DNA of 64,000 nucleotides, from NCBI GenBank assembly GCA_905221605.1, contig CAJNDS010001302.1, positions 62,001 to 126,000 on the forward strand, read 5' to 3'. This stretch comes from Symbiodinium natans (Eukaryota > Sar > Dinophyceae > Suessiales > Symbiodiniaceae). Shown here piece by piece: positions 12,643 through 24,392 of this stretch. Position numbers and translations under genes: made by a program. Below the pieces are notes generated by a model. The model was not told the DNA's origin. It did not search any database and was given only the letters and a program-made list of their open reading frames with translations. How positions within the stretch are numbered: the stretch's first letter is position 1; each line of letters opens with the position of its first letter.

Positions 12643-13247
12643 GGAGGGCGACATTGTCAGCAAGGTCCAATCGTAGTAACCTGCCTCGCTCAGCTTGGCA
12701 GATCTTGCAGTTGCAGCCATGCAAGCAGAGAGTGGCTTGTCTGTGGGAGGCACCGTGGCACTCTCTCTCGCTAAGGATCTTGATTGCAGCCACAGCTGTT
12801 TCAGGATCCTGAGTGTTGGCTCGGGTGCAGCCTTCTCTCCCGATTTGTGAAGCACAACGTTCCTGTGAAGCAGCTGCAACTTAAGCACCAAACGGCAAAA
12901 TCACAGAAGCCGTAGCCTTTCGGCTGCATAGTTTCCTTTCAAGGCCCGTGTGGACTAGGCTGGACTTCCCAAACTCCGAAGGACAGTCAATTCGTAGCCT
13001 TGTCGAAGACCATGCGGAAGGAATCCACCTTAAATCCAGGAGAGGCTCTCGCTCTCTGTTGCGGGACGTGGGGGAAGCATGGGGAAACATCATCAGCGCA
13101 AGATTCGAAGGCACGGGCTTTGCCAGCTTGGGATAAATGTGCGCGGACATCCTGAAAGCTCGCCGATTCTTGTGAATACCACTGCCGTTCAAGACCCTGC
13201 TCTAAACCCCGGGCATCTTCTGTGGCATCGTAAGGAATGTTCCCGAC
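12643..13247 (-). CDS. CstF-64-like RRM domain, copy A (five short exons)
   Basis: This is the same five-exon RRM as copy B. Exon 13247 to about 13208 encodes VGNIPYDATEDA. Exon 13028-12999 encodes VDSFRMVFDK. Exon 12935-12895 encodes ETMQPKGYGFCDFA. Exon 12808 to about 12752 encodes DPETAVAAIKILSERE. Exon 12684 to about 12643 encodes RLLRLDLADNVALPVRQ. Exon 2 is 30 bp and exon 3 is 41 bp in both copies, and matching exons 2 to 5 lie 989-998 bp apart. Intron sequences have diverged, so the duplication is old relative to intron turnover while the coding parts are conserved. Exon 2 again uses a GC donor (AAG/GCT). The first beta-strand of the RRM should lie in an exon right of 13247. Confidence 0.72.
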
Positions 13248-14550
13248 CTTGTGCAAAGTTTCAATCTGCACCAACATCCAACACCTAAGAACCTTCTCTT
13301 ATACTCATCCATGCAGGACCCGCGCGAACACCGTGGCCGTCTTTCTTGGTCCAGGCACGAGTGCCATGGCAGTTGCAGCTTGAAGCTTTAGGGCATCTAA
13401 CAGGGCTAGGAAACCCACGCTTGGGGGATGGTACTGGGATGGTGCTGCCTCTTTCGCTGGATCTTCGCAGAGTTTACTTTCTGATGCCGTAGCAAGCACA
13501 CGTCATGAAACACTGGCTTGCTGGCATGATGAACTCTGACCGATATGCGAACCAATGCTGCAGGAGAATGCGAGGCTCAAGCGGGGCTCCAGTGGCAAGA
13601 GCCGCAAGCCTCCGTAATGCTTGCACGAGAAGCCACCAAAGTTACGTTGAACAAGGTCCTCTTTTGCCAATGAAGACACTCATGACCTCTCTGCATACCG
13701 CTTGTGGGTAGAGGTCGAATTGCTGCTTTGAATGCACTACTCAAAATAAGAGCGAGTCTCCTGCTGCTTCAGTAGAAACGGCCGGAAGCCTTGATGCCAT
13801 GCCCACATCACTTCAGCAATCCCCTTACTTACAGAAACAATTGCGCACATGACTGACATCAGCTACACGCCTCGGTCCTGCAGAAAACTATTTCTCGCAC
13901 ACGCCTCCTGTACAGCTGAGCACCACAAAGTTCTAACTGCTGCAAGCAGTTGCCATCAGCAGGGACCCATGATTTCTGGGTCAAGATTTGTGCATAGATG
14001 AAGCTGGTTGCTTGCTTCTGTTGCATCGGGCAACAGCGAAAGCGAAGTGTAGGGGAGGGGGCATGCAGACATTTTTGTGGTTAAGCGAGCTTATGCATGT
14101 CTGGCCAGCACCGGCGGCCAAACCGCAAAACCCAAAGGGCAAAACCATGAGCCGACGCCTTTGCGTCCGCATGCTGTAGCTGGAAAAAAAAGCCCTCCAG
14201 GGCTGTCGAGCGCCTGTTGCGCACAGGTCGGCTTCTCTGGTGCAACTGGTCTATCAAAACCTGCCTGGTTCAACACTTTTCACTCGTCCCATCCAAGCTG
14301 CGTCGGCTAACTTGTCGCAGTGTAACTTGCAAGCACCAGTGTCCCGACGGCTGCAATATCAAATTACAGCTTCTACGAGCTAGAAACAATTCAAGGTGAC
14401 ATGTGGTGACTTTCTGGGCCGGCAGAGGTGCGAGACTGTGATGCTTTTATCGATTCGAATCGATACCTCTAGCACCGTCTAGCAGCTGGAGGCTTGTTTC
14501 TGCAATCCACAATACATGCCTCAAGCAAAGGAAGGTGTTTGAGCATCTTA
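13248..14550. other. unassigned stretch upstream of the RRM units
   Basis: The first exons of the RRM gene should lie here on the minus strand, but no start or RNP2-flanking exon could be recognised. No repeats stand out. Confidence 0.3.
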
Positions 14551-14740
14551 CCAGCAGCGACTATCGCGCCATTGCACGGGATCTGACCGCCCGTTGCCAA
14601 GTGGAAAGGACTTCGCGAAGTAATGCTCGGGCCTCTGCCTGTTGTGCAAACAAAAAATGCGAACCTTCGCAAGAACATGACAGCGCAGCCGCTGTGCAGC
14701 CTCATACTCCTGCTCAGCCATCTCCAGTGCCGCGAAGTTG
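14551..14740 (-). CDS. candidate exon, unknown protein
   Basis: The minus strand encodes a helical, glutamate-rich stretch (AALEMAEQEYEAAQRLRCHV) that looks like coding sequence. No family is recognised and the boundaries are not fixed. Confidence 0.2.
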
Positions 14741-15778
14741 AAAGAAAAGTCAACGCCCAGTGGGCGGAACTTCTGCTCTGGCCAATCAGCTGGACCTGGA
14801 GACTATGGTCGCTTATCACTTTTTGCAAGTTCCCAAATTTGCCGGTTTAGTCGTTTCCCCAGTCACCATCACCATTCCACCATTTCCACCCTGGCCGCCC
14901 CGCACCACTCACCCCTTCCCGCCAATAAATTTAGGTCAAGCCACACCGGGTATAAGGCTGATCAGATGTTGAGAATAGCCTAAACCGCTTCCAGCAAGAC
15001 CCGAATCTGAGCCTGCAATCGGGTTTTACCTCGTCGCTTTGCCAGCCCTAACTGCCTTTACATCAGGCTTGCATGCCGTGAGGCAACCGAAGCCTTGCAC
15101 TTTAACTCGTGCTCAAAACACCTTCTCCAGTACCAAGAGTTCGCATTTGATCCCATACTGTATGAAACCACTCTGTCCTGAACGGCTTTGTTCCAAATAT
15201 CTTGTTCGCTCCCATGTCTCACTAAAGACTAAACCGACCAACGCTTCTGTTTCACCACTCTTTTCATGCAAACCTATGATTAAAGAAACAATGCAAAGTA
15301 GCGAGCAACGAGCCCCCAAATTCTGGGTTTTACGTTTCAAGCCTTGATGTTGGCGGTCTATTCTTGAGCTTTACCTGCGAATGTCTTGCCCATTCTTGAG
15401 CAAGTCCTGTTGGACTCTTCACCTTGGGAGACCATCACCTACAATGCACTCTGAAAGGTTTATGATGCCCGTCTGGCTCTGCGGTCGACTTCTATCGCGC
15501 AATGGGAGTGCGCGGGACATTCGGGACAAGAACGTGGCATCTGCTTGCGGCCTAGGGGTCACAGGCACAAAGGCAACAATGGCCCTTTCCGTACAGGAGA
15601 GCAATTGCGCTATGATCCACCACAAGATGCTTTCCTCTATTATGTTCTTTTGCCTCGCTATGTGCAGTTATTGATCGGGACATGTAGTGGCGTGAATTGA
15701 AGTCATATTGGATCGTGTGCCGGCAGGCCGATAAGAAATGAAGTCTTGCAACGTGTACACATGTAGACTGAGGCCCGT
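14741..15778. other. unassigned stretch
   Basis: I see no gene, repeat or RNA gene that I can support in this interval. Confidence 0.3.
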
Positions 15779-16907
15779 TCAAAGCTCGAGATCTTCAGGG
15801 ACATGCCCTGCTTCAATGTCGTCCACGCTCGTGTCGCCGGACTGCACGCCAAAACTGCTAGCCACATACATTCTACAAACAAATTGAAGGTGAAAACAAC
15901 CTAAAGTTGAACCTCGCGGGAGATGCTCCGCCGTAGTGGGGGAGTGCGAGATGCTGCCAGAGATCTCGCAAGGCGCAGTTTTTCGCCTAAGGCCAGCGGT
16001 CTTCAAAAAAAACGAGGCGACAATTGTGGCAACGAAGGGCTTGACATCGGCATTGTGACACTTGCCATGCGGGAACAAGGACTGAATTGGCATACAGTTG
16101 ACGCGCCGGATTGTAGCATGAACTTTTGCAGACACTAATGTCCAAATTGGAACAAGATTCGGAGAACGCACGTCTTCCATGCCACCTCCGCCTGAACTGA
16201 GTTTGGCTTTGTCAGCAGCACTCTGCAGGTACTCCGTCTCCAGCCTACAAAACCCAGTTCCAGATGCTGCCTCCGCCCTGCCAGACCCCATCTCCTTCAG
16301 CAGCTGGACTGCAGACAGGTATGCATTCCTTAGTTGAGCAATGCGAGGACCCCTTCTGCAAATGCTAACCGAATTAGCCGGCATTGAGCAGTTGAGCAGG
16401 TGGCCAGACCTGCTCATACCAAAACCTGCCCGGCCAAGCCACTCCTCTTCTTCTAGCTGGAACGCTTCAGTTTTCTCCACGGGTGTGTCGCTCCTCGGAG
16501 ACAGATCGTAGCTGGCACCTGCAGGCTAAGAATGCAAGCGTAGGTGCAGTTCTGCAGACCTGATTGTGACTCCACGGCCATTCTTGAATAAGCCAGCTCG
16601 TATCCATGTAGTGTACTGTTTTGTGTGTCGGAGCAGGGTACCACGGACAAGCCATGTGTGCATCAGTCAAGGACTCAGACGGCAGGGTGCTTTCAAGAAA
16701 TTGCTGGTGGGGTTTGTCAGAAGACAGCCAGAAGCCATGGTCTTGATGCTCGTGAACCCATTCCAAGCCTGCTGGGGCAGGTGACACCGCGCCAGGCGGC
16801 TTTGTCACTTTCTTGGGACTTTCGGTCCAACAATCGAACTCGTCTTCGATAGCCTTTTCGTGGGTGCGATTGAGGACAGTGTCTGCATGAGATTGCGTGC
16901 CCTTCAC
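15779..16907 (-). CDS. possible multi-exon gene of unknown function
   Basis: Consecutive minus-strand stretches read like exons. About 16880-16670 encodes EKAIEDEFDCWTESPKKV and GLEWVHEHQDHGFWLSSDK. About 16480-16400 encodes EKTEAFQLEEEEWLGRAGFG. About 16350-16200 encodes GPRIAQLRNAYLSAVQLLKE, then CRLETEYLQSAADKAKLS before a CAG. The charged helical character suggests a soluble protein, but I recognise no family. Splice sites, start and stop are undetermined. Confidence 0.33.
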
Positions 16908-19900
16908 CTGTGCATCAAAGCAGCAAAGCCGCAGCGACGCTCGCCCCGAGGCGTGCCTAATTCAAAGGCATCCGGCTCCGCCGGCTCCGCCGACTCCGCC
17001 GACTCTGCTGGCTCCGCGTCCAGCAACCCAGGGCCTGTAATCAGAATTAGAGCGCGCGCGCGCAAAATTTCTCGTAGCTCGCCTACTCGAGGCCCGAGCT
17101 GCAGAAGCCTAACTTACAGTGTTTGTAGAATCCCTTGTGGCATTCCCCAACTTCTGCACCTTCTCGCCACCAACGAGTCAACTCCCACTCTTCCGGAGTC
17201 ATGGCTTGGCTGCTTGGCTCGGGCGACAGATTTGTTCACTTGGCACTTCTATGCACTTCTCAACTAACCGCGTTGCCGAATACTGATTAAGAATGATTCA
17301 TCCTGTCCCTGAGCCGCAGCGGCAGAGCCGAGTCGAAATGATAAGCCTCGTCCAAACCCGTCTGTCAAAGCAACATCGTCCACCAATGTTAAGGCCTCGA
17401 CCCAAGAGATTTCTTCGAGGATTGGCCCAGCAGGGCTGTGTCGTGCAAGGCGCATCGAGGCATTGTCGTGGCACATGGCCCTGATGAAAGCAAGTAGCAC
17501 ATGTGTGGCATCCAGTTTGCAATCTCTGCGGAGAAGCCACGGCCTTCAACAAAGTAGCTGTAGGAGGCTTGGGGCACCACATCGATGCGAGTTCAGGCTG
17601 AGGTCGCGACTGATACGGTCGGGCTAACCGTATCTGCCCTGTGAAGGCACCAATCTCCAAGTCCCAGGAATCCAGGAACTGCCCACCTTATCCATTCACA
17701 CTCACCGACTTGTTCGGAGCTTGAGAAGGCCAGGGCACGCGGAATAAACAGTCGTTGTTGGAGTGAAGCCCCGTTGCTTCCCGCCACATCATTGCACGTG
17801 CAAGTGGCAGCTCAAGTGCGACCCAGGTACCATGAAGGATGACGAGGCTGTTGCCTGACACCAAGAGCACTGCTAGCTGCCGGACAGACATACAGTGAGA
17901 TGTCCGTTTTTCGAAGACCGTCGCTCCATGGAATCCCACCGCGTTCACTGGACAAGCGCGCACCCTTTCTTGCCTCCAGCACTCAGCTGCAGCGCCTGTA
18001 CATCGATGTAGCTGCCATCCACACGTCTGTCGCATGTCTCTTTGCCCGCATGGCAAAGGCCTTGCAGGCGGATTGCTCTGGAAAAATGTGGAATGTAGCC
18101 ACGGACTCAACACTTTGCGCGCCCCCCGCCACCTTGCCTGCGCCAGGCCGCACCTGAAGAATTCGATGCATGCTGCCCTGTAATGGCACGGTAGCAGATA
18201 CACAGTTTGGATTTTGATGAGGCCTATGCAGCTCTTGGTAGAAGACTTGAGGAAGGTATATTGTGTCATGTAACACCTACGTACTTGCTCATATTACGTG
18301 AATCAAAGCCTCGGTATGTCGCGGGGTCCCGCTCTCCCCCTGTGTTTCGTTTTACAAAAAGAATATGTCACGCCCCCCTGTGTCACGGTCCTGTTTCGGA
18401 GGCCTGCTTGCAAAGGAGGTCGCGGCGGGGTCTTGTCACAAAAGAGCACGGCTTTCTGACAAACTCGGTGTATCCCTCTGTTGTGTTGTGTGTGAGATAT
18501 CCTGGACTATTGAACCGCAGCCATATTCTGCTCCTAATCACAAATCGATTCCTGAAATTGCGAGTCGTGCAATGTGTGCTCAGCGTCCTAGACCCTCGCC
18601 TTCGAAAAAATACCCCCCCCCCCCCCCACCTTGAAGCTTTGTTCAAGGCGCCAAGATCTTTGGGGACCTGCCTTGGCAACTTATGACGCAAAGACAAGGT
18701 GGTCAAGTGATTGCTAGTGATTGCTCAATGTCCAAGTGCAGCCAGGTGTCATGCAAGAGTTTGGCTGCAGTGATGCTGCTACCATCCCAGCCTGTGTTCA
18801 AGATTGACATGGCACCATCGCAGTGCTGAGGGGCCTGCGCGTGACCCCACTGTCACTATGGCCCCACCTGCAAGCCAAATCCGTCCACTCTCCGCCCAGA
18901 CAGCGGAGACGAGGCGCCAAGTTTCAGGAATCGAGACCTCTCGAGAAGCAGCCATGGCAGGCAGTTCTTTTTGGAGACGCGACTCAACATACGGCTGTTG
19001 TGGGATATGCTATGGGGAACGCCTTGGTCTGTGGAGTTGTGCCGCGTTGACAGTCATTTTGGGTTCGGCATGCTTGCATTGTTCCTTGCATTGTCATGCG
19101 CGTTGTTCAGAACATCAATGAGACGTTGGACTTCCACACAGCTGGGTTGAGGACTAGGGGGTCAGGAGTTGTCGTTTTCGTCTTTCAGGTCAGGATCTGG
19201 GTTCTGGCTCCAGTTAGCGAATCCCAACACGTGGCTTTAGGATGGATCCAAGCATCTCGAACCATGTCGAACCTATGGTCTCCATGGCAATACATGCCTT
19301 ACTGTCAACGGAGGAATCTTCAACAAGAATGCCGTTGCTTGCACATGCGCGGCATTGAATGGATGTCGATATTCTGCTATTGCAGCTGCCTAAGTGCTTG
19401 TAACCACTTCCGAAAGGCTGCTCTGCTCCATCCATATGGTGTGGGAGCAACTGCACGTCATAGCCAGTGCTTCTGTCATGTGGTTGTGTTGTGGAGCAGG
19501 TTCTTGTGTTCCTAAACCTGCACCGAGAGCGCTCCAGATCACATCCCAACTTGCGTCTGGGGCCCCCGCGTTCTGTACAGTGTGTTCGTTCCTCGGAATC
19601 TCTGTCGTCCACAAAGGGTGAAGGATCGGATCGACATAGTGATAATAATTAAGAAGAAAAACTAATGGCTCACAAGCTTCACAGGCTGCAAATTGGTTTT
19701 TCAACTGCTCCTGACAAAGGTCACTTCGAAGAATCGTATACTTCAACATGAACAAGCTAACTCAAGCTGCAGTTCGGCATCAATTCCAAAGAGGCAGCCG
19801 ATGACAATGGTCTTAGGCCTGGGTCGCAACAGTGCGGCTAGAGTTGCCCACATCCTACATGGCAGGATCAGTGCCAGGTGTGCTGGGCTTCTAGCTCCAA

Positions 19901-20150
19901 GGATCGTATGGGAAGGATCCAGGTATCAGTGCCAAGCACGCGCCAATTTCGCAAAACCTGCGGGACGGCCATCATGATTGGCTGCTAGTGTTGTTTGTCT
20001 GCGCTGTTGTTAGCACCATGCGTTGTGGCGTTGCTTGCACTGTACACGGCCGGCTGAAGCCAAGCGTCATCACGGAGTTGACTTGTGGCATGTCAAGCCT
20101 GCGGAACGCCATGGCTCTGTCTGTGGGTCTGCCTCTGTCTCGGTCTCTGC
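16908..20150. other. unassigned stretch, mostly non-coding
   Basis: Positions 16970-17035 hold a short GGCTCCGCC/GACTCCGCC tandem array and 17050-17063 a CG run. A minus-strand segment near 17440-17330 (ILEEISWVEALTLVDDVALT) may be an exon of an unknown gene. A poly-C run lies at about 18616-18628. Nothing else can be named. Confidence 0.3.
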
Positions 20151-20290
20151 CTCTGCCTTGTGCACCTCTGCACCCCTGCACCCCCGCACCTCTGCACCTC
20201 TGCACCTCTGCACCTCTGCACCTCTGAACCTCTGAACCTCTGAACCTCTGAACCTCTGAACCTCTGAACCTCTGAACCTCTGAACCTCTG
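20151..20290. repeat. 8-bp minisatellite (CACCTCTG / AACCTCTG)
   Basis: About five copies of CACCTCTG are followed by about nine copies of AACCTCTG on the plus strand, with a CACCCCTG-type lead-in. Confidence 0.9.
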
Positions 20291-20354
20291 TCTCCGTGTC
20301 TGTTTCTGTGTCTGTCTTTGTGTCTGTCCGTGTGTCCGCGTCTGCGTTGCCTGT

Positions 20355-20680
20355 GAAGTGCGTGTGCGTGGCGTGCGTGTGCTCATGCGCAAGCACACAT
20401 GAATGCACTTGCGTGCGCGTGAACGTGCGCGTGCGCGTGTGCGTGCGGGCGCGGGGGTGCGGGTTCGCGGGTGCGGGTGCGCGCGTGCGGGTGCGCGCGT
20501 GCGCGCGTGTGCGCTGGGCTTGTGCGCGTGCGCGCGTGGGCGTGCGCACCCACGCGTGTGCGCTTGCATGTGCATGTGTGGGTGGGGTGCGGGTGCGGGT
20601 GAGTATGCGGGTGCGCGATCGGGTGCTGGTGCGAGTGCAAGTGGGGGTTCGGGCGCGGGATGTATGTGTATATAGATATG
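20355..20680. repeat. GTGCG-rich low-complexity tract
   Basis: An irregular array of GTGCGTGCGCG and GGGTGCGGGTGCG units. Long open frames in both strands here (Arg/Thr/His-rich or Val/Arg-rich) are artefacts of the repeat. Confidence 0.85.
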
Positions 20681-20689
20681 TCTCTGTGA

Positions 20690-20765
20690 ATATATGAATG
20701 AATGACTGAATGAATGTATGTTTGTACGTATGTATGTATGTATGTATGTATGTATGTATGCATTT
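20690..20765. repeat. (GAAT)n / (GTAT)n microsatellite
   Basis: GAATGAAT units pass into about ten copies of GTAT on the plus strand. Confidence 0.9.
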
Positions 20766-21683
20766 GTGTTTATATGTATATATGAAAACATGTTTAAATA
20801 TGAAAACAGGCACGTGCGCTCTTCTTCTTTCCCTCCACAGCGGAGAGGAGAAAGACCCCTTGCTGGAGGCTTGAAAGTGGGCCGCTTTTCGGCTCGGGCT
20901 GTCGGACCTGTTGCTGACCCTGTACTCACCCCTCAACCCATCCTGTTTCAAACCTCTTTCTTTCGTTCTTTCTTTTTTAATCCCCAAACAGTGTACTGTT
21001 GCGGTTCTAAATTCATTTAAAGGATTGGCAACTTTCTGAGGACATCTGAGGACGGTTGGGGGCGGGGGGGAGGGCTTAAATACCAGAGTGAGCCATGATC
21101 GCTCCTTGTCTCCCTTCGTCTCCCTTTCTCTCCCGTTGTCTCCACTGTTTCTTTGATGTGCCTTTGACTGTTTAGGGTCTTCGGTGGGGTAATTTGTGTC
21201 TTTTTCCTCCTCTTCTTCTTCTTCTACCCAGAAAAGGGGCCCGCCGCAAAAGAAACCCCGGCCACGACCATTTCTGTTCTTATTTTTTCTCTTCCTTCCG
21301 TCTCTCTTTCTTTTTCTTTGTGTTTCTTTCTTTTCTTTCTTTCTTTCGTTCTTTCTTTTTGTTCTTTCTTGGGGCTTGGGGGCTGGCGCGCCCGCGCAGT
21401 CTGCGCACCCTCGCATTTTGGCGGTGGCCATCGTCAAGGGCCCGAAGGCTGGGAGATGTCCGCTATGGCACTGCCCCAGGTGATAAACCCGACCCGGATT
21501 GGGCGATCTCTCTCTCTCGCTCTCTTTTTTTGTTCTCTCTCCCTCTCTGTCTCTCTTTCTTGCTTTCTTTCTTTCTTGGGGCATAGGAGCGCGCCCCCAC
21601 GTTGTTGTGGTGGCTAGTGAAGAAGCGCCTGCGGCTGTCTCTCTCTCTCTCTCTCTCAGTTTCGGTCGGTCTCTGTCTGTCTG

Positions 21684-21727
<44 letters not shown>
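20766..21727. repeat. pyrimidine-rich tract with (TTTC)n and (CT)n arrays
   Basis: TTTC-rich stretches lie at about 21285-21370 and 21555-21575. CT arrays lie at about 21510-21560, 21640-21657 and 21694-21726. A CTTCTTCTTC array lies near 21208. No gene is visible. Confidence 0.8.
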
Positions 21728-21728
<1 letters not shown>

Positions 21729-24203
21729 GAGCGTAACCCCCGAAGGGCGCTCAAGTCCGAAGTCTGTAGTGCAGGCCGAATGGTGACTCCAACCCTGGGC
21801 TAGATTGTCCAATCCTGCCTCCTGAGTTCACCAAGTCTCCTACTCACGATTTCCGATTCAAAGGTGGCGAAGCCATTGTGCACGAAAATGTGGGAGCTGT
21901 TCCTTGCAAGACGGAACGACGTATCAGCGTGACCTCCAGGCTACTTCGTTCCAATGCTGGGCGGGGCACCTGCCGCAGTGCAAAGCCTTGACCTTCACAG
22001 AACAACTGCTGGACATCATGTGATTCATGCATTGTTGACATATATCATCTTGGCATACGTAGCCTCGAACAAACTCGCCGGAGCAGGCCAATCACATTGT
22101 ATCTGGGAGGACGGACTTGGACCAGACCTGGGAATACGAAGCCATCCATTCCTTTCTGAACTTGACCATGCGATGAAGCTGTTGTTAGCTTGGGGCAATG
22201 CCCTCGAAGCCGTCGTAAGGGATGGTGCCTGCCAGTGCTCTGATCTGGCCGGGTTGCCCTTTGGACTTGGGTTCTGCGTTATGGGGCAAGGAATAGTCAA
22301 GAGCAATTCAATAGATGGTGAAAGCATGTTAAACCTCTTATTCCTAAACTACGCTTTCACAATGCCTCGGCGGGCCTTGCGGGTGCCTGTGGACGTGGCC
22401 GGGCATGAGGCCAGATAGGAACACTCTGGCCTCCGAACTTGAGCGTTCCACTACGTTCCACTGCGTTCCTACTGTGGCCACCGAATTAGTACGAAGAGTC
22501 GCAGCCTTGTTCATTTGCTTGGGTTCACTGTCTCCCAATCTTGACTCTCGTTCATCAGGCATAAGGATTCATGTGCCACTGCAGAATGGCTCGCTAGTGA
22601 GGGTTCTGGAAGGGGAGTGAAGGAGCTGACTGTGCCCGGAGAATCTTTTCGTAGGAGCTGTCGGGATATTCAAGAACCTTCTTTCGTCTTTAGTAGGACA
22701 GGGCATCGAGTGACGAAAAAAGATCCTTCCTAGGTCTCGCTTGGGAACTGAACACCACATGACTGAGAGATTGGATTCTTCAGATGACCGCCGTGGGGAT
22801 ATGCTGCAGATGGAGTTGCCAGAGCTTTGCGTCGCTAGGACTCAGCACTGCGAACGGACGGGTAGAACGACGTGGAGGTGCTGAAGCCACTCGTGGCTGC
22901 AGTGCCGGGAAGCCTCAAAGCCTCATATATGGACTGCTCCTAGGATTGGAGTCAGGCAGCCACTGGTCGTGCAGTTGTCGTCTGAGCAGTCGATAATGGC
23001 TGCTTGATCGAAGCCTTGGCTCTGCTTCCAAAACGTCCCCTAAGAAACGCAGGTCTTAACCAATCATGCCGCGACTTTGCAAAGAACCATGATTCAATCA
23101 AAGGCCGCCTGTCGCAAAAGAATGCAGCCGGACTGCCATAGATCTGGCCAGTGGCGTGAATGATGCCGCTCTGGGGGGTGGCAAGCGGAACATGTCAACA
23201 GCTCACAAGACTCCACCCCAACGCGGTAACATTCACTGTAAACAAATGCCTACTTCACAGGCCGCAAGTTTCTGCACATACGTCAAATTCTGCTTTTTTG
23301 ATGATGGTTTGAGAAAAAAATATACATATATGTATATATATGTATATCGCAGCTGGGCAGTCTTGAGAATGATTTCAGGGTCGTTGACAACTCTGCCAGC
23401 CCACCAAGCATGACACGATTCACAGGCTACTGTAAGATCGCTGCCAGAATCCACAGCACGGCCAAGAACCAGGTGAAGTTCACGGAGACTCTGCCTGTCA
23501 ATTGACAGTGGTAGGAAGTAAAGTCCATAAGCAAGCATGTCTAGCCGGATTTTCTGAAACTGGATGAATCAGTGTAGGCAGGATGTGGTTCCAAACGACC
23601 TTGCATGAAAAAAACCCTTGGCGTCAGCCGTGGCTTGAATCATATCCGTCGAGGCCTCGGGCCGAAGGTGTCTAGGTTGTGAGAACAAGCACCCCCCTCC
23701 AAATCCTCCCCCAAGCCCAAAGCCACACGCCCCTTTTTTTGCCTGGAAGGGAACCGGGAACTGAAAGCGGACTGTTTGCGGCGACCAGGAGGCAATGCGG
23801 TTCTTTTTACAGAAGGCCCCCCACCCACCCCCGAAACGTTGGCACCCTCTGCGAGAGCTGCATTGGGTCAGGCCGAGGCGGGTCGCGTAGCGTTAAAATT
23901 AATAGTTTGAGTCAAGTCATTAAGCCCCATTTCAGTCTCCCAGCAGTGACCTGGCATTGGGTCCACGGCCGGAGCTTTTGCATCTCGGAGCTCATCTTCT
24001 GGAATGTGACCCTCAAGCCTGGGCTTCAGAGTTTGCCCGACGGCTTCGGCACCCCCCCCATGTGTCCACAATTCAACAAATTTAGGTGGGGCCCGAAGTC
24101 TCACAAGTGCAGCAGAGCTTGACTTTGCCAAAGGCGCTCGATAATGTTGAACAGCTTGTTTGCTTTCAACCTGAGCGGAGAGCCCCTATTGACTACCTGC
24201 TGC
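21728..24203. other. unassigned stretch
   Basis: No gene is recognised. A short TATACATATATG array lies at about 23320-23348. Open frames here carry no family signature. Confidence 0.3.
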
Positions 24204-24392
24204 TCCGCAGAAACACCACCTCACAAACCCAGGTGCACGAAGCAACCCGAAGCAACAAAAACACCGCCGAAGCAATCACCCCGAAGCAACAGAAACACCG
24301 CCTGAACAATGACCCGAAGCAACAGAAACACCACCGTAAACAATCACCCTGAAGCCACAGAAACATGCCCCGAAGCAACAGAAACATGCCCT
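24204..24392. repeat. minisatellite with GAAGCAACAGAAACA core
   Basis: About seven imperfect copies of CCGAAGCAACAGAAACACC, about 22-39 bp apart with variable linkers (AATCACC, AATGACC). Copies are contiguous and degenerate. Confidence 0.8.

Noticed and set aside
20070-21812. A 580-codon minus-strand open frame.
   Set aside because: It translates microsatellites (Arg-Glu, Thr-His and Arg-Gly-Ser-Glu-Val repeats) and shows no non-repetitive coding core.
24204-24392. CRISPR-like spaced repeats.
   Set aside because: Copies are degenerate, linkers are short and repetitive, and the context is eukaryotic; it is a minisatellite.
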